Shown here piece after piece: positions 6,682 to 15,003 of a DNA stretch of 17,227 nt (the stretch's first letter is position 1; every line of letters begins with the position of its first letter). The notes beneath the pieces were generated by a model that did not search any database, was not told where the DNA came from, and saw nothing but the letters and a program-made list of their open reading frames with translations. The position numbers and the translations under genes are program-made. Location: the NCBI GenBank assembly GCA_964475215.1, contig CAYYVT010000160.1:1-17227 (forward strand). Reading direction: 5' to 3'. This DNA is from DATKKG01 sp964475215 (GTDB lineage: Archaea; Thermoproteota; Nitrososphaeria; Conexivisphaerales; DTJL01).

Positions 6682-8331
6682 ATGGAGACCGGTGGCCCCG
6701 ATTCCTTCAAGGCGTTCTCGGAGACCTTGGAGAGGGTCAGGCGGACCGCCAGCAAGAACGAGAAGATAGACATCCTCGGCGGATACCTCGGGACCCTGGG
6801 CGAGGCATCTCTCTCCCCCGCTGTGAGGTTCATGATCGGGAAGGAGGCCTCGGAGGGGGACATAGGCGTGGGCTGGAGGGTGGTCCTCGACGCCCTCGGG
6901 GACGTGGTGAAGGTCAGCGAGGAGGCGCTTTCGGACGGATACGTCAGACATGGCGACCTTGGGAGCGTTGCGGAGGAGCTCCTCGCCGGGGGACAGAGGG
7001 CGGTCTCGCTGGCCCAGGAGCCACTGACCATTCAGAGGATCTCGAAGGCCTTTGACGAAATGGCGGGGGCAAGGGGAAGCGGCAGCTCCTCAGGAAAGCG
7101 CAGGCTGTTGGTCGGGCTGATGATGGACGCAGGGCCCCTGGAGGCGAAGTACCTGATCAGGATCATAACCAACGAAATCAGGGTCGGGGCCACGGCGGGG
7201 CTGGTCGAAGAAGCCCTGGCCAGGGCCTTCGGGGAGGACCCGGAGAAGGTCCGCAACGCCCTGCTTGTCACCGGCGACGTCGGGGAAGTTGCAGGATTGC
7301 TTCGTCGGGGGAAGCTGGGGGAGGCGAGGCCGCGCCTCTACAGGCCCGTGGCGTTCATGCTCGCCGAGCCGAAGGGTAGCGCCAAGGAGATACAAGAACA
7401 CTTTCAGAAGGAGGTCCGGGCCGAGCTCAAGTATGACGGGATAAGGCTTCAGGCACACGTCGGGAGGGAGGTCAGGCTCTTCTCGAGGAGGATGGAGGAT
7501 GTCACCCCCACCATGCCCGAGATTAGGGATTGTCTGCGGGGGATGAGGAAGGAGGCCATTCTGGACGGGGAGGCTTTGGCATTCGATGGGGAGAAGCCGA
7601 TCCCCTTCGTCAAGATGCAGACCCGCCTTCACAGGAAGAACATAACCTTCGAGGAACGGGAGAGGACGCCTATATTCTACTTCGTCTTTGACCTCCTCTA
7701 CCTCGACGGGAGGTCCATACTGGACGAGCCCCTGGAAGCCAGGAGAGAGGCTCTCGAAAAGTTGACGTTCAGGGATAGGGTGAGGGTCGCCCCCCAGTGG
7801 AGGGCCTCCGGGGCTGAAGAGCTCCAGAAGATGTTCAGGGAGAGCCGCGAAGGAGGCTTCGAAGGGCTCATGGTCAAGGATCCCGCTTCCCCCTACACGC
7901 CGGGAAGAAGAGGGGGGATGTGGGTCAAGCTGAAGGAGGAGCTGGACACGCTGGACGTGGTGGTGGTGGCCGCCGAATGGGGGAACGGCAAGAGGGCGGG
8001 CCTTTTGTCCGACTACACTTTTGCCGTTCGTGACGGTGAGGGGCTGAGGGTGATCGGGAAGGCGTATTCTGGGCTGACGGACGAAGAGATCTCGTTCATG
8101 ACTGAGAAGATGAAGGAGCTCGCGGTCAGGTGGGAGGGCCACCGTTGCATCGTCAGGCCCGCCGTCGTCCTCGAGGTGACCTTCGACTCGATACAGCTGA
8201 GCGACCGCCACGACAGCGGCTACGCCCTTCGTTTCCCCAGGATCAAGAACATACGCCTAGACAAGTCGCCAGAGGAGGCTGACACGCTCGACAGGGTTAG
8301 GGAGATATATGAGAAGCAGCGGGTCAAGTAG
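6682..8331 (+). CDS. lig: ATP-dependent DNA ligase
   Basis: Replicative and repair DNA ligase that seals nicks through a lysyl-AMP intermediate; 549 residues, normal for archaeal ligases. The N-terminal DNA-binding domain (about 1-210) is followed by the nucleotidyltransferase core. Motif I is ELKYDGIR, with the catalytic lysine at about 250. The LDGEALAFD, FYFVFDLLYLDG and EGLMVKD stretches and the WVKLK motif V are all present. The OB-fold domain ends with the signature DSGYALRFPRIKNIR and KSPEEADTL. ATG 6682 follows the acetyltransferase stop by six bases with no clear ribosome site of its own, so translation may depend on the upstream gene. The 3' end converges on the pilus ATPase with 4 bp between the stop codons. 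All catalytic motifs look intact. Confidence 0.97.
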   Translation: METGGPDSFKAFSETLERVRRTASKNEKIDILGGYLGTLGEASLSPAVRFMIGKEASEGDIGVGWRVVLDALGDVVKVSEEALSDGYVRHGDLGSVAEELLAGGQRAVSLAQEPLTIQRISKAFDEMAGARGSGSSSGKRRLLVGLMMDAGPLEAKYLIRIITNEIRVGATAGLVEEALARAFGEDPEKVRNALLVTGDVGEVAGLLRRGKLGEARPRLYRPVAFMLAEPKGSAKEIQEHFQKEVRAELKYDGIRLQAHVGREVRLFSRRMEDVTPTMPEIRDCLRGMRKEAILDGEALAFDGEKPIPFVKMQTRLHRKNITFEERERTPIFYFVFDLLYLDGRSILDEPLEARREALEKLTFRDRVRVAPQWRASGAEELQKMFRESREGGFEGLMVKDPASPYTPGRRGGMWVKLKEELDTLDVVVVAAEWGNGKRAGLLSDYTFAVRDGEGLRVIGKAYSGLTDEEISFMTEKMKELAVRWEGHRCIVRPAVVLEVTFDSIQLSDRHDSGYALRFPRIKNIRLDKSPEEADTLDRVREIYEKQRVK

Positions 8332-8335
8332 ACTA

Positions 8336-9847
8336 CTAGGGGGTCCTGGCGGAGTAGTAGTCCCTCAGCTTGGCGGCGAGGTCCTCATATGAGAACACTT
8401 GGCCCCTGACCTGCTCCTCCAAGAAGATCCTCTTCTCGTCGAGGTCCTTCGACTGCCTCGCCTGGCTGAGGTTGAGGGCCTCCCCCCTTCTCCAGAACTT
8501 CAAGGCCAAGTCGCAGCCACCTTCATAGCGGTCACCGGATCTCCTGAAGATGGTCCTCCATCCCTCCTGATACTCAGACACCCGAAGGACGGTGCGCGCG
8601 CTGACCCTCGGCGTCCTCGCGACGAAGACGACGGCGTCGATCAGGCTCAGCAGGCTCAGGGGGATGGAGATGGGGGGCTGGGTGAGCCTAGCCCAGAGCG
8701 CGTCTTCGTCCGTGGCGTGAAAGGTCGCCATGCACCCATGCCCCGTGGAGGCGGACTGAAACAGGACCCCGGTCTCCTCTCCCCTTGCCTCCCCAAGGAT
8801 GACGTAGTCGGGCCTCTCCCTGAGGCTGAGCCTGACCAGCTCGAAGAGGCCAACCCTGCCGAACCCGCTCAGGGCGCCCGTTCGGGTATGGAGGGCCTTC
8901 CAACCAGGGTTCTGAAGGTTTATCTCCCTTACGTCTTCGATGGTGACGACCTTCCAGTTGGGGTTCATCAGCGACGCGAGGGAGTTGAGGATGGTCGTCT
9001 TCCCCGACGCGCTCGATCCTACGATGAAGATGAACCCCTTCAGCTCGATGAGGCTCCAGAGGAAGGCCGCCACATCGGACGTGAGGGTACCCAGGTGGAT
9101 CAGCTCCGTAATTGAGAAGGGCTTGGCCCTGAACTTCCTCACGGTGAAGCTGCTTCCGAAGCTCGACACCTCGTCCCGCCAAGTGCAGCTGAGGCGGTAG
9201 CCCTCGGGCAGCGTCGCGTCCACGAGCGGGGTCGCTGCCGAAACATAGGCACCGCTCCTGTTAGCGAGCCGCAGGGCGACCGAATCCAGCGATTCCGGGG
9301 ACCCAAACCTGAGGGAGCCCTCCAGCCAGTCGAGCTCGTTGCGAAGGCCGTGCCATACGCGGATGTTCTTGCCGAGGCCGTCGCAGGAGACATCTTCGAT
9401 GTAGGGGTCTCTGAGGTAGGGGTCCAACAGTCCGTAACCCATGAGATCCCTGTTCAGGTAGTAGGCGGTGGTCCGGATTTCCTCCTCCGTCGCGTCTTGG
9501 AGGGGGCCGGTCCCCTTGACGCCCAGTAGGATGAGCCCAAGGGGGTCCTCCGCCAGTATTTCGCTCTTGGGCACCGCCGAATATGACTTCTTGACGGCCT
9601 CCTCTATGCGCCCTTTGAGCTCGACGTCCACTGCGGGCTCCTTCACTATGTAGTAGCCCTTCCCTCCCAGGGTGGCGACGGTCGCCTCCAGGGTCAGGTC
9701 CTCGGGGAGGGAGCGGGACCTGGGGAGAGAATATAGGAACCTGTACTCGGTTTCGACCTTCGCCCCCTTTGGCAGATCCGCCGGCAGGCTCACGACCTCG
9801 TAATCCAGCGCCTCCTTGCTCCTCGCGAGCCATCTCGGCCTTATCAA
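8336..9847 (-). CDS. Type IV pilus assembly ATPase, TadA/FlaI/VirB11-like
   Basis: Cytoplasmic hexameric secretion ATPase that powers pilin insertion; 503 residues. The N-terminal half (about 1-240) contains the family's DPYIEDVSCDG segment. The RecA-like domain follows with Walker A GSSASGKTT (277-285), the Asp box TIEDVREIN (302-310), Walker B DYVILGEARGEE (347-358) and the His box GHGCMATFHATDED (369-382). All ATPase motifs are intact. The start is TTG 9847, overlapping the upstream stop as TTGA, so translation is probably coupled to the 558-residue pilin-like gene. It is the last gene of the minus-strand pilus operon and the only ATPase in the window. With no FlaH, FlaG or FlaF neighbours, it looks like a pilus rather than an archaellum motor. 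Confidence 0.93.
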   Translation of the reverse strand: MIRPRWLARSKEALDYEVVSLPADLPKGAKVETEYRFLYSLPRSRSLPEDLTLEATVATLGGKGYYIVKEPAVDVELKGRIEEAVKKSYSAVPKSEILAEDPLGLILLGVKGTGPLQDATEEEIRTTAYYLNRDLMGYGLLDPYLRDPYIEDVSCDGLGKNIRVWHGLRNELDWLEGSLRFGSPESLDSVALRLANRSGAYVSAATPLVDATLPEGYRLSCTWRDEVSSFGSSFTVRKFRAKPFSITELIHLGTLTSDVAAFLWSLIELKGFIFIVGSSASGKTTILNSLASLMNPNWKVVTIEDVREINLQNPGWKALHTRTGALSGFGRVGLFELVRLSLRERPDYVILGEARGEETGVLFQSASTGHGCMATFHATDEDALWARLTQPPISIPLSLLSLIDAVVFVARTPRVSARTVLRVSEYQEGWRTIFRRSGDRYEGGCDLALKFWRRGEALNLSQARQSKDLDEKRIFLEEQVRGQVFSYEDLAAKLRDYYSARTP

Positions 9848-11520
9848 GGGCCGAACACCTTGACGTAGGATTGGCCATCAGGGCCTGCGACAAGGGCGAC
9901 TATGGTGCTGTTGGAGACCAGCACCAAAGGGTTGGGGCTCTTTGGCTGAGGCTCGAATCCCTGGAACGAGATCGTCTTGATGATGCTGAGGTCATAGTCG
10001 TAGAAGTAGGCCCCGGCGTAGGTAGGGTAGACGATGGAGGCTCCCGGCACGATGTAGAAGTCGGTGATGGTGGTGTAATCCGTGGGGACCAGTGGGACGG
10101 CGCTCCCCACCCTGGAGGCCGATGGAAGGGAGCTTGCGGTGGCTAAGACCGACAGGTTCCCCGGAATGGACAGGATTTCGATGGAACCCCCTACTCCATC
10201 CTCCAAGACGAGGTGGTCGGAGTCGAGGAACCCTTCATGGAAGGCCTGATAGGGGAAGGTATTGGAGGTGTAGGAGCCATTGAAAAGCAGCTTCCTTGCG
10301 AGGAGGTCGCCGGTGTTGAGATCGTAGACGTCCAGCAGGACGTATGCATTGGTCGGGCTGCGCATCGAGATCCTGATGGCCATCAGGTTGCCGTAGACGC
10401 ATTCGGCGCCCGCCCAAGCCTGCACGTCGTCGGCAAGATATGGATAGGCCGGGTAATTGGAGGAGACGTCATACATTGCCACAGTTGAAAGGCCGGCAGC
10501 GCCCCATCCGAGGACCCGGATGTACATGCTTGAATATGGGTAGAGGCCGTCGGTTGGGAAGGAGCCCGTCGTTTCATAGTAATACGAAGTCCCGAACCCG
10601 AACTCCGCGATGTCCGAGCCGTTGAAGGCCTCCGCCCCTTCTCCGAAGAATGCTTCGTAGCCCCTAGACGGGAAGGCCCCCGGGTCGTAGGTCTGGACAA
10701 CGTTGCCGGCGGGGGACAGGAAGGTGTAGGAGTTCCAGAAGGAGTACTCCTCGGAGCCTGCGGCAAGGTACCGGAGGCTGATGGCTAGGAAACCTAGGGT
10801 GCTCGATTTGAACGAAATGGGGCCAGCGCTGCTGACGGTAAATCTGTCAGCTTGGGGGGCCTGCAGTTCGTAGGGGGTGACGCTTGCGTAATAGCCTGCG
10901 TAGTAATACTGTGTGTAGAATAGGGTGTAGTCGCTATCCGAGGAGGACAGCATCCCGGTCGAGAAGGAGGTTGGGTTGAACGGGTAGTCAGGAGGGTAGA
11001 CGGCCGTCCAGTCAGCGGAGCCGGATATCTCGGCCTTCGTGACGGCCCCGACATCGCTGGAGTACATCGGATTGAATATGAAATACGAGTCGGGTGCCAG
11101 TGGAGAGTAGTAAAGGGAGGCCCCTGAAGGGAACTCCTCGGCGGGCTGGGAGGAGTTTGCGTCGGGAGAGAAGACGTTCCCTAGAGAAGTTATGACGGAA
11201 TTTGGTGACGAGCCGAGCGCGAGCCCCATCCATGTGGCCCCCGGCTGCACCACCTGATTCACGGCCTCGTCTGCGGAACTGGTGTGAATGAAGGAGATGG
11301 TCACGGGGACCGTCCCGATGTTCTCGACGGTGAGCTTTCCACCATCCTGGCTTACGCCGAGCTTCTCGAGCTCCCTCCGCTGGTTCGCCTCGATGGCCCC
11401 TATGCTGTCCTTCTCCGACTGCAAGATGCTTCCCTCCATGCCTAGCCCCACCAGGAGAGTGGATATCATCAGTGCGAGCATTACGGCCATGGCGTAGATC
11501 TGGCCGACTCCCCTCTTCAA
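9844..11520 (-). CDS. Large pilin-like protein with 500-residue ectodomain, candidate tip adhesin
   Basis: A 558-residue surface protein with a prepilin-type N-terminus: LKRG, then VGQIYAMAVMLALM, a hydrophobic helix of about 20 residues with a polar residue at the third position after the presumed cleavage. A short helical, charged segment (QSEKDSIGAIEANQRRELEKL) leads into a beta-rich ectodomain with many Tyr, Ser, Gly and aromatic residues and several N-glycosylation sequons such as NGS and NLS. Segments like LLDVYDLNTGDLLARKLLF and YFYDYDLSIIKTISF recall repeats of beta-propellers; this is only an impression. The start is TTG 11520, overlapping the previous stop as TTGA. The frame is open to 11760, but that extension is arginine-rich antisense of the preceding gene. 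The position just before the ATPase suggests a minor pilin or tip component. I do not recognise a family. Confidence 0.75.
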   Translation of the reverse strand: MKRGVGQIYAMAVMLALMISTLLVGLGMEGSILQSEKDSIGAIEANQRRELEKLGVSQDGGKLTVENIGTVPVTISFIHTSSADEAVNQVVQPGATWMGLALGSSPNSVITSLGNVFSPDANSSQPAEEFPSGASLYYSPLAPDSYFIFNPMYSSDVGAVTKAEISGSADWTAVYPPDYPFNPTSFSTGMLSSSDSDYTLFYTQYYYAGYYASVTPYELQAPQADRFTVSSAGPISFKSSTLGFLAISLRYLAAGSEEYSFWNSYTFLSPAGNVVQTYDPGAFPSRGYEAFFGEGAEAFNGSDIAEFGFGTSYYYETTGSFPTDGLYPYSSMYIRVLGWGAAGLSTVAMYDVSSNYPAYPYLADDVQAWAGAECVYGNLMAIRISMRSPTNAYVLLDVYDLNTGDLLARKLLFNGSYTSNTFPYQAFHEGFLDSDHLVLEDGVGGSIEILSIPGNLSVLATASSLPSASRVGSAVPLVPTDYTTITDFYIVPGASIVYPTYAGAYFYDYDLSIIKTISFQGFEPQPKSPNPLVLVSNSTIVALVAGPDGQSYVKVFGP

Positions 11521-11945
11521 GGCCCGACCGCCGCCTCGACCATGTAGAGGTCGCCGAAGTAGATCACGACTGAGCTCGACGCCGCGACGGATAGAGCGTA
11601 GAGGTGCCCAGGGAGCAGCGAGGTCGAGTTCTCCCCTGTCCCGGAGTCGACGAGAAGCCAACTTCCCGGGGCAAGGAGCGAACCGTCCGCATAGACTTCG
11701 CTTATGGTGACCGGAGTCCCGCCAGCGTTGAATAGCCAAACCTTCGAACCGGCGCTCCAATCAGCCGCCACTAGGTAAACTCGCGTTGACGTCAACTGGG
11801 CCGCTTGACCTTCGAGGAGCGTGCTCTGGCTCGAGAAGCTCCGCAGCCATCCATAGTAGGTCGCTGCGAGCCCGCTTGACAGGCCTATGGTGACCCCGAG
11901 CAGCGCTATCGCAGCCACGATCTCCGCGACGGCCCTTCTATGCAT
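11517..11945 (-). CDS. Pilin-like protein with class III signal peptide
   Basis: A 142-residue secreted pilin-type protein. The N-terminus MHRRA-VAEIVAAIALLGVTIGL shows the basic n-region, R-A before the presumed cleavage, Glu at position +3 and a hydrophobic helix. The rest is a beta-rich domain, with short stretches such as TPVTISEVYADGSLL resembling archaellin-like folds. I prefer ATG 11945 over ATG 11969 because AAGGTG lies 8 nt upstream and the signal peptide then has the usual short n-region. It overlaps the preceding pilin gene by 8 nt and is joined to the next gene by TTGA. It is probably a minor pilin. Its exact family cannot be told. Confidence 0.8.
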   Translation of the reverse strand: MHRRAVAEIVAAIALLGVTIGLSSGLAATYYGWLRSFSSQSTLLEGQAAQLTSTRVYLVAADWSAGSKVWLFNAGGTPVTISEVYADGSLLAPGSWLLVDSGTGENSTSLLPGHLYALSVAASSSVVIYFGDLYMVEAAVGP

Positions 11946-12603
11946 CGACGACACCTTCAGCCAGTCCATTGGAGTATACGAGGGTGACAGTGAGAGTCGA
12001 ACCGGATTTCATCGGCAGAAGCAGGGTGAACGAGGAGGCAGGCTTGCTCAGGTTCTCTGGGCTCATGAACGGAGCCGGATCCACCCCGGATTGTCGCGAC
12101 GCATCGAAGGAGGGGGCTGATATCGTGTAGTTCCCTCCTGCCACTACGATCGCGGCGTGGCGCCCTGCGCTGGCATAAATCGAGCTGGCAACCTCTCCGT
12201 CCACCAAGGCGAAGGAGACGTTGGATATCGTGAGCTGTCCGGAGAGGGGAAGGACGAAAGAGAAGAACTCCACTCCGCCCCTGGCAGGAGCATAGCTCCC
12301 ATCCGCGCCGAGGGAGAGATACCCATTTGAGGTCCCGTTCAGAAGGAGGTCGCTGAATTCCACGAGGCCCTGGAACTGGAACTCGACCGTCACCTGCTCG
12401 AAACCGGACCCAGTATCCACCGCCCGAAAGCCGAAGCTGAAGGGAGGTGGGGCGGCAAACCGGAACGAGGAGGAGTAGGCCTGATACAGGAAGGCTGAGA
12501 GCCCCAGGGTGGCGGCGATGAGCACAAGCACCGAAAAGTATTCTGAGACGGCCCTACGGTTGCGAGAAAAAGGAAGCGGGGGCAAGGTGATCCTCGGTGC
12601 CAC
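11938..12603 (-). CDS. Pilin-like protein with class III signal peptide
   Basis: A 221-residue secreted protein. A short n-region rich in Pro and basic residues ends with NRRA, followed by VSEYFSVLVLIAATLGLSAF, the hydrophobic prepilin helix with Glu at position +3. The ectodomain of about 180 residues is beta-rich with repeated Phe, Ser and Gly and sequons such as NGT and NVS. The start GTG 12603 lies 5 nt after the preceding stop, with AGAAGG immediately before it; an in-frame TTG at 12585 is possible and would give a shorter n-region. It overlaps the next pilin gene by 8 nt. Probably a minor pilin of the same pilus. Confidence 0.8.
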   Translation of the reverse strand: MAPRITLPPLPFSRNRRAVSEYFSVLVLIAATLGLSAFLYQAYSSSFRFAAPPPFSFGFRAVDTGSGFEQVTVEFQFQGLVEFSDLLLNGTSNGYLSLGADGSYAPARGGVEFFSFVLPLSGQLTISNVSFALVDGEVASSIYASAGRHAAIVVAGGNYTISAPSFDASRQSGVDPAPFMSPENLSKPASSFTLLLPMKSGSTLTVTLVYSNGLAEGVVDA

Positions 12604-12608
12604 CCTTC

Positions 12609-13052
12609 TTACATCGTAATCGAGAGCGTCTTGGAAATGACGTCCCCCACCAGGGTGACGTAGAGGACGTCGCCCGGGTTCAGGCTGAAGCTGACACTGT
12701 TGTTGAATATGTATCCGATGCTAGCCACCTGGCCGGGCTTGATCACCGGGCCCAGGCCATAGAACACTAGGTACGTGGAGGTGGTGTTCTGCAAGGTGAA
12801 GATGTAGCTGACCCCGTCCACCTTCACTATCGATTCGCTTATGTTGACGTTGACGTTCCCGTCGTTCCTTACGTTGAGCGTGAACGTCGTTAGGTCGGGG
12901 GAGATCGTGTAATCGGTGAGGGTCAGCGACGGATTCTGCATGGCGGAATTGACGTAATCTCTGACCTGGGTGAAGAATAGGCCGCCGATTACGACGGTGG
13001 CGACGATGAGGATGGCCGTGGCTATGAAAGGCGTGATGGCCCTTCTCTTCAA
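12609..13052 (-). CDS. Archaeal pilin, candidate major subunit
   Basis: A 147-residue pilin with the archetypal archaeal N-terminus: KRRA-ITPFIATAILIVATVVIGG. A helix continues through FFTQVRDYVNSAMQN into a beta-sandwich with LTLTDYTISPDLTTFTLNVRNDGNVNVNISESIV, like the archaeal type pilin and archaellin folds. The start TTG 13052 has GGTGA 9 nt upstream, and no other start precedes the n-region. The gene seems to have its own TATA box (13087-13092) directly after the platform gene's stop, unlike the pilins downstream. A separate promoter, compact size and canonical sequence make it my candidate for the major filament subunit; this is inference. It is followed by a second pilin gene after 5 nt. 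Confidence 0.87.
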   Translation of the reverse strand: MKRRAITPFIATAILIVATVVIGGLFFTQVRDYVNSAMQNPSLTLTDYTISPDLTTFTLNVRNDGNVNVNISESIVKVDGVSYIFTLQNTTSTYLVFYGLGPVIKPGQVASIGYIFNNSVSFSLNPGDVLYVTLVGDVISKTLSITM

Positions 13053-13085
13053 GATGTGATGTCACCGACCAGTAGCGATCTACAC

Positions 13086-13100
13086 CATTTAACGACAGAG
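13086..13100 (-). promoter_or_regulatory. Promoter of the pilin gene cluster (TATA plus shared upstream box)
   Basis: The minus strand reads CTCTGTCGTTAAAT. The TATA-like end (TTAAAT) is centred about 37 nt before TTG 13052, leaving room for a leader with its GGTGA ribosome site. The upstream 11 nt (TAACGACAGAG on plus, 13090-13100) are identical to those at 14974-14984 before the platform gene. The position, in the BRE and just beyond, suggests a shared factor site. Confidence 0.5.
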
Positions 13101-13101
13101 A

Positions 13102-14955
13102 TCACGCCAAGCCGAACATGACGAGAGAAGCGAGGGTCGCCGCCATGGTCGCCAGGGCGGCCGGAGTCGCCTTAATAGTAAGGCCTGAGAGCTTGCAGGA
13201 TACCACTGCTGCCAGGGCTGAGACCTCTACGAAGGCCAGAAGCACGGTCTGTAGGGGAAGCGCCCGCAGAGTCATCGAGAGGCCTGGCAGAGCGGCTGTG
13301 CCGGCGAAGCTGCCTTCAAGGCTCGTTATCACGCTGACCCCTCCAAGGGTCACGAATGGAAGGGAGGCGGAGAGGGCCACTGTCCACAGCGCCTCCCTCC
13401 TGACCGCATCCCAAGAGTCGACGTACCTAGAAAGGAAGGATCGGAACCTCTCCACGATTTCGAGGCCACCCCCCAGGACCATCGCGTGCCCGATCACCAC
13501 AAAGGTTGCCTTCGTCACCCAGGACTTGGATGTGATCATCGCCCCCGCCTCCTGAGGCGGCACGCCCAAGCTGATCTGGGTGTTGAAGTCATTCACGATC
13601 TTTGAGAACGAAGGAGGCAGGCCTTCGAGGGACATCTGTCGTAGTGCTTCATGCACGCTCTTTCCGACTTGCAGCGCCTCCACTATGGAGGTGACCATCT
13701 TGAGCGACTCCCTTTCATCCCTGCGTGCGGCGCTTGCACCGAAGAGATACTCGACCGAGAGTGGCAGGAGGAGGGCGACGGAGGCCGCGGTGACCGAAAC
13801 GGGGAGGGAAGAGAGCCCGAGGGTGACGACCAGCACGGAGGCGGCCGCGGCGAGACCAAGGGGGAGGCCCCAAGTCACCTCCACTTGGTCCTTCACTGGA
13901 GGGAGGTAGAGGTCCACTATGGCGAGGGCCAGAAGCGAGGCCACAGGCAGTGCCCCAGCCAGCAGGAGCAGCGTAGAGGAGCCGTTGTATCCTATGATTG
14001 AAATCGTCATGGCGATGGACGGGGCTAGAGACAGCGTCAGAAGGAGCACCTCAGCCAGGCCCCTTGTCGTCCTCACCCTCTCGAGCCGGGTCTCTTCGAG
14101 CTTCGAGAGGGATCTGTCCGTCTGCTCCACGAGGTAGGCATAGACATCGCCGCCCGTAGCTGCGACGGTCCTGTACCCGTCGACGATCTGCTTGAGTGAA
14201 GTGTCCTCCTGTCGGACCGCAAAGCGCTTCAAGGCCTGTCCAGGAGCAGAGCTAGAGAAGAGCTTCTCGTGGAGGAAGGCCAAGCGAGTGCGGCCCAAGG
14301 CTCTGAAGACCTTGGCCGACGCGTCGGTGATCGACTCAAGGGAAGCCTCCATTCCTCTGTGGCCGGCCGAAGAGTAGAAGGAGGATAGGATCATCAGGAA
14401 TGGGAGCTCGAGGTCGAAGGATCGGGTGAGGTCGTCCCTGAAGGCTGCCAGGTATAGGCTGACGAAGGCTAAGGCCGCTCCGGCCGTCGCCAAAGGCAGG
14501 GAGGACCTCAGGGCGGCAGCGCCCAGCGAACAAAGCGCCGCAGCGAACAGGCCGTTGCAGGCGTATGCCTCCTTGAACATCGAACGCTGGGAGGCGCAGC
14601 GACCCGGAGGAAGCGAAATGAAGGCGTTGAGGATGCGATTGATGGCTGCACCGACGCGAAAAGACAGCCTCGATGCAGAAACCAGGACGACGGCAGATGC
14701 AGGCACGATAGCTATGGGTGAGGCCAGCCCCGCCAAGGCGAGGGACGCCCATGCGACGGCGTATGCGGCTAGGGAGATGGATGCTCGCCTGTCACCTCCC
14801 AGGCCCAGGGCCAGGGGCACGAGGAGAAGAGCCGAGTCGACCGCGGCCATCGCGAGGGAATCATACGAGGGAAAGTAGGGGCCAAGAGCGGCAATCAGGA
14901 GAAGCCCGCCGATGATGCTGGCTACAGGCCAATAGAGTTCGAGCTTCACATTCAC
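13102..14955 (-). CDS. Type IV pilus platform membrane protein, TadC/FlaJ-like
   Basis: Inner-membrane platform that the pilus ATPase acts upon; 617 residues, larger than most FlaJ proteins. Hydrophobic helices cluster at about 8-85, 130-170, 300-350, 358-405 and 525-617. Between them are two cytoplasmic helical regions of the T2SSF type: about 180-300, including ITDASAKVFRALGRTRLAF and LKQIVDGYRTVAATGGDVYAYL, and about 410-520, including VEALQVGKSVHEALRQM and LGVPPQEAGAMI. This two-domain plan is typical of TadC/PilC/FlaJ. GTG 14955 opens the frame; GTG 14949 is an alternative, about 25 nt from the TATA core at 14971-14976 and thus possibly leaderless. Transcribed in the same direction as the pilins and ATPase, and divergent from the prepilin peptidase. 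Confidence 0.9.
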   Translation of the reverse strand: MNVKLELYWPVASIIGGLLLIAALGPYFPSYDSLAMAAVDSALLLVPLALGLGGDRRASISLAAYAVAWASLALAGLASPIAIVPASAVVLVSASRLSFRVGAAINRILNAFISLPPGRCASQRSMFKEAYACNGLFAAALCSLGAAALRSSLPLATAGAALAFVSLYLAAFRDDLTRSFDLELPFLMILSSFYSSAGHRGMEASLESITDASAKVFRALGRTRLAFLHEKLFSSSAPGQALKRFAVRQEDTSLKQIVDGYRTVAATGGDVYAYLVEQTDRSLSKLEETRLERVRTTRGLAEVLLLTLSLAPSIAMTISIIGYNGSSTLLLLAGALPVASLLALAIVDLYLPPVKDQVEVTWGLPLGLAAAASVLVVTLGLSSLPVSVTAASVALLLPLSVEYLFGASAARRDERESLKMVTSIVEALQVGKSVHEALRQMSLEGLPPSFSKIVNDFNTQISLGVPPQEAGAMITSKSWVTKATFVVIGHAMVLGGGLEIVERFRSFLSRYVDSWDAVRREALWTVALSASLPFVTLGGVSVITSLEGSFAGTAALPGLSMTLRALPLQTVLLAFVEVSALAAVVSCKLSGLTIKATPAALATMAATLASLVMFGLA

Positions 14956-14970
14956 CTAGGCGAATTCCCG

Positions 14971-14984
14971 ATATAACGACAGAG
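14971..14984 (-). promoter_or_regulatory. Promoter of the pilus platform gene
   Basis: The minus strand reads CTCTGTCGTTATAT. The TTATAT core lies 18-25 nt before the two candidate GTG starts. TAACGACAGAG (plus, 14974-14984) repeats exactly at 13090-13100 before the first pilin gene, so both transcripts may answer to the same regulator. Confidence 0.5.
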
Positions 14985-15003
14985 GAGTTGGCGGCAGGGA
15001 GAA

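Noticed and set aside
7090..8211. 373-codon minus-strand open frame
   Set aside because: Antisense to the DNA ligase core with its intact motifs I to V. The translation is Pro- and Leu-rich without family features.
11521..11760. 80-residue N-terminal extension of the large pilin-like protein
   Set aside because: It is Arg-rich, overlaps the preceding pilin gene in another frame, and would bury the prepilin signal. TTG 11520 gives the proper short n-region and TTGA coupling.
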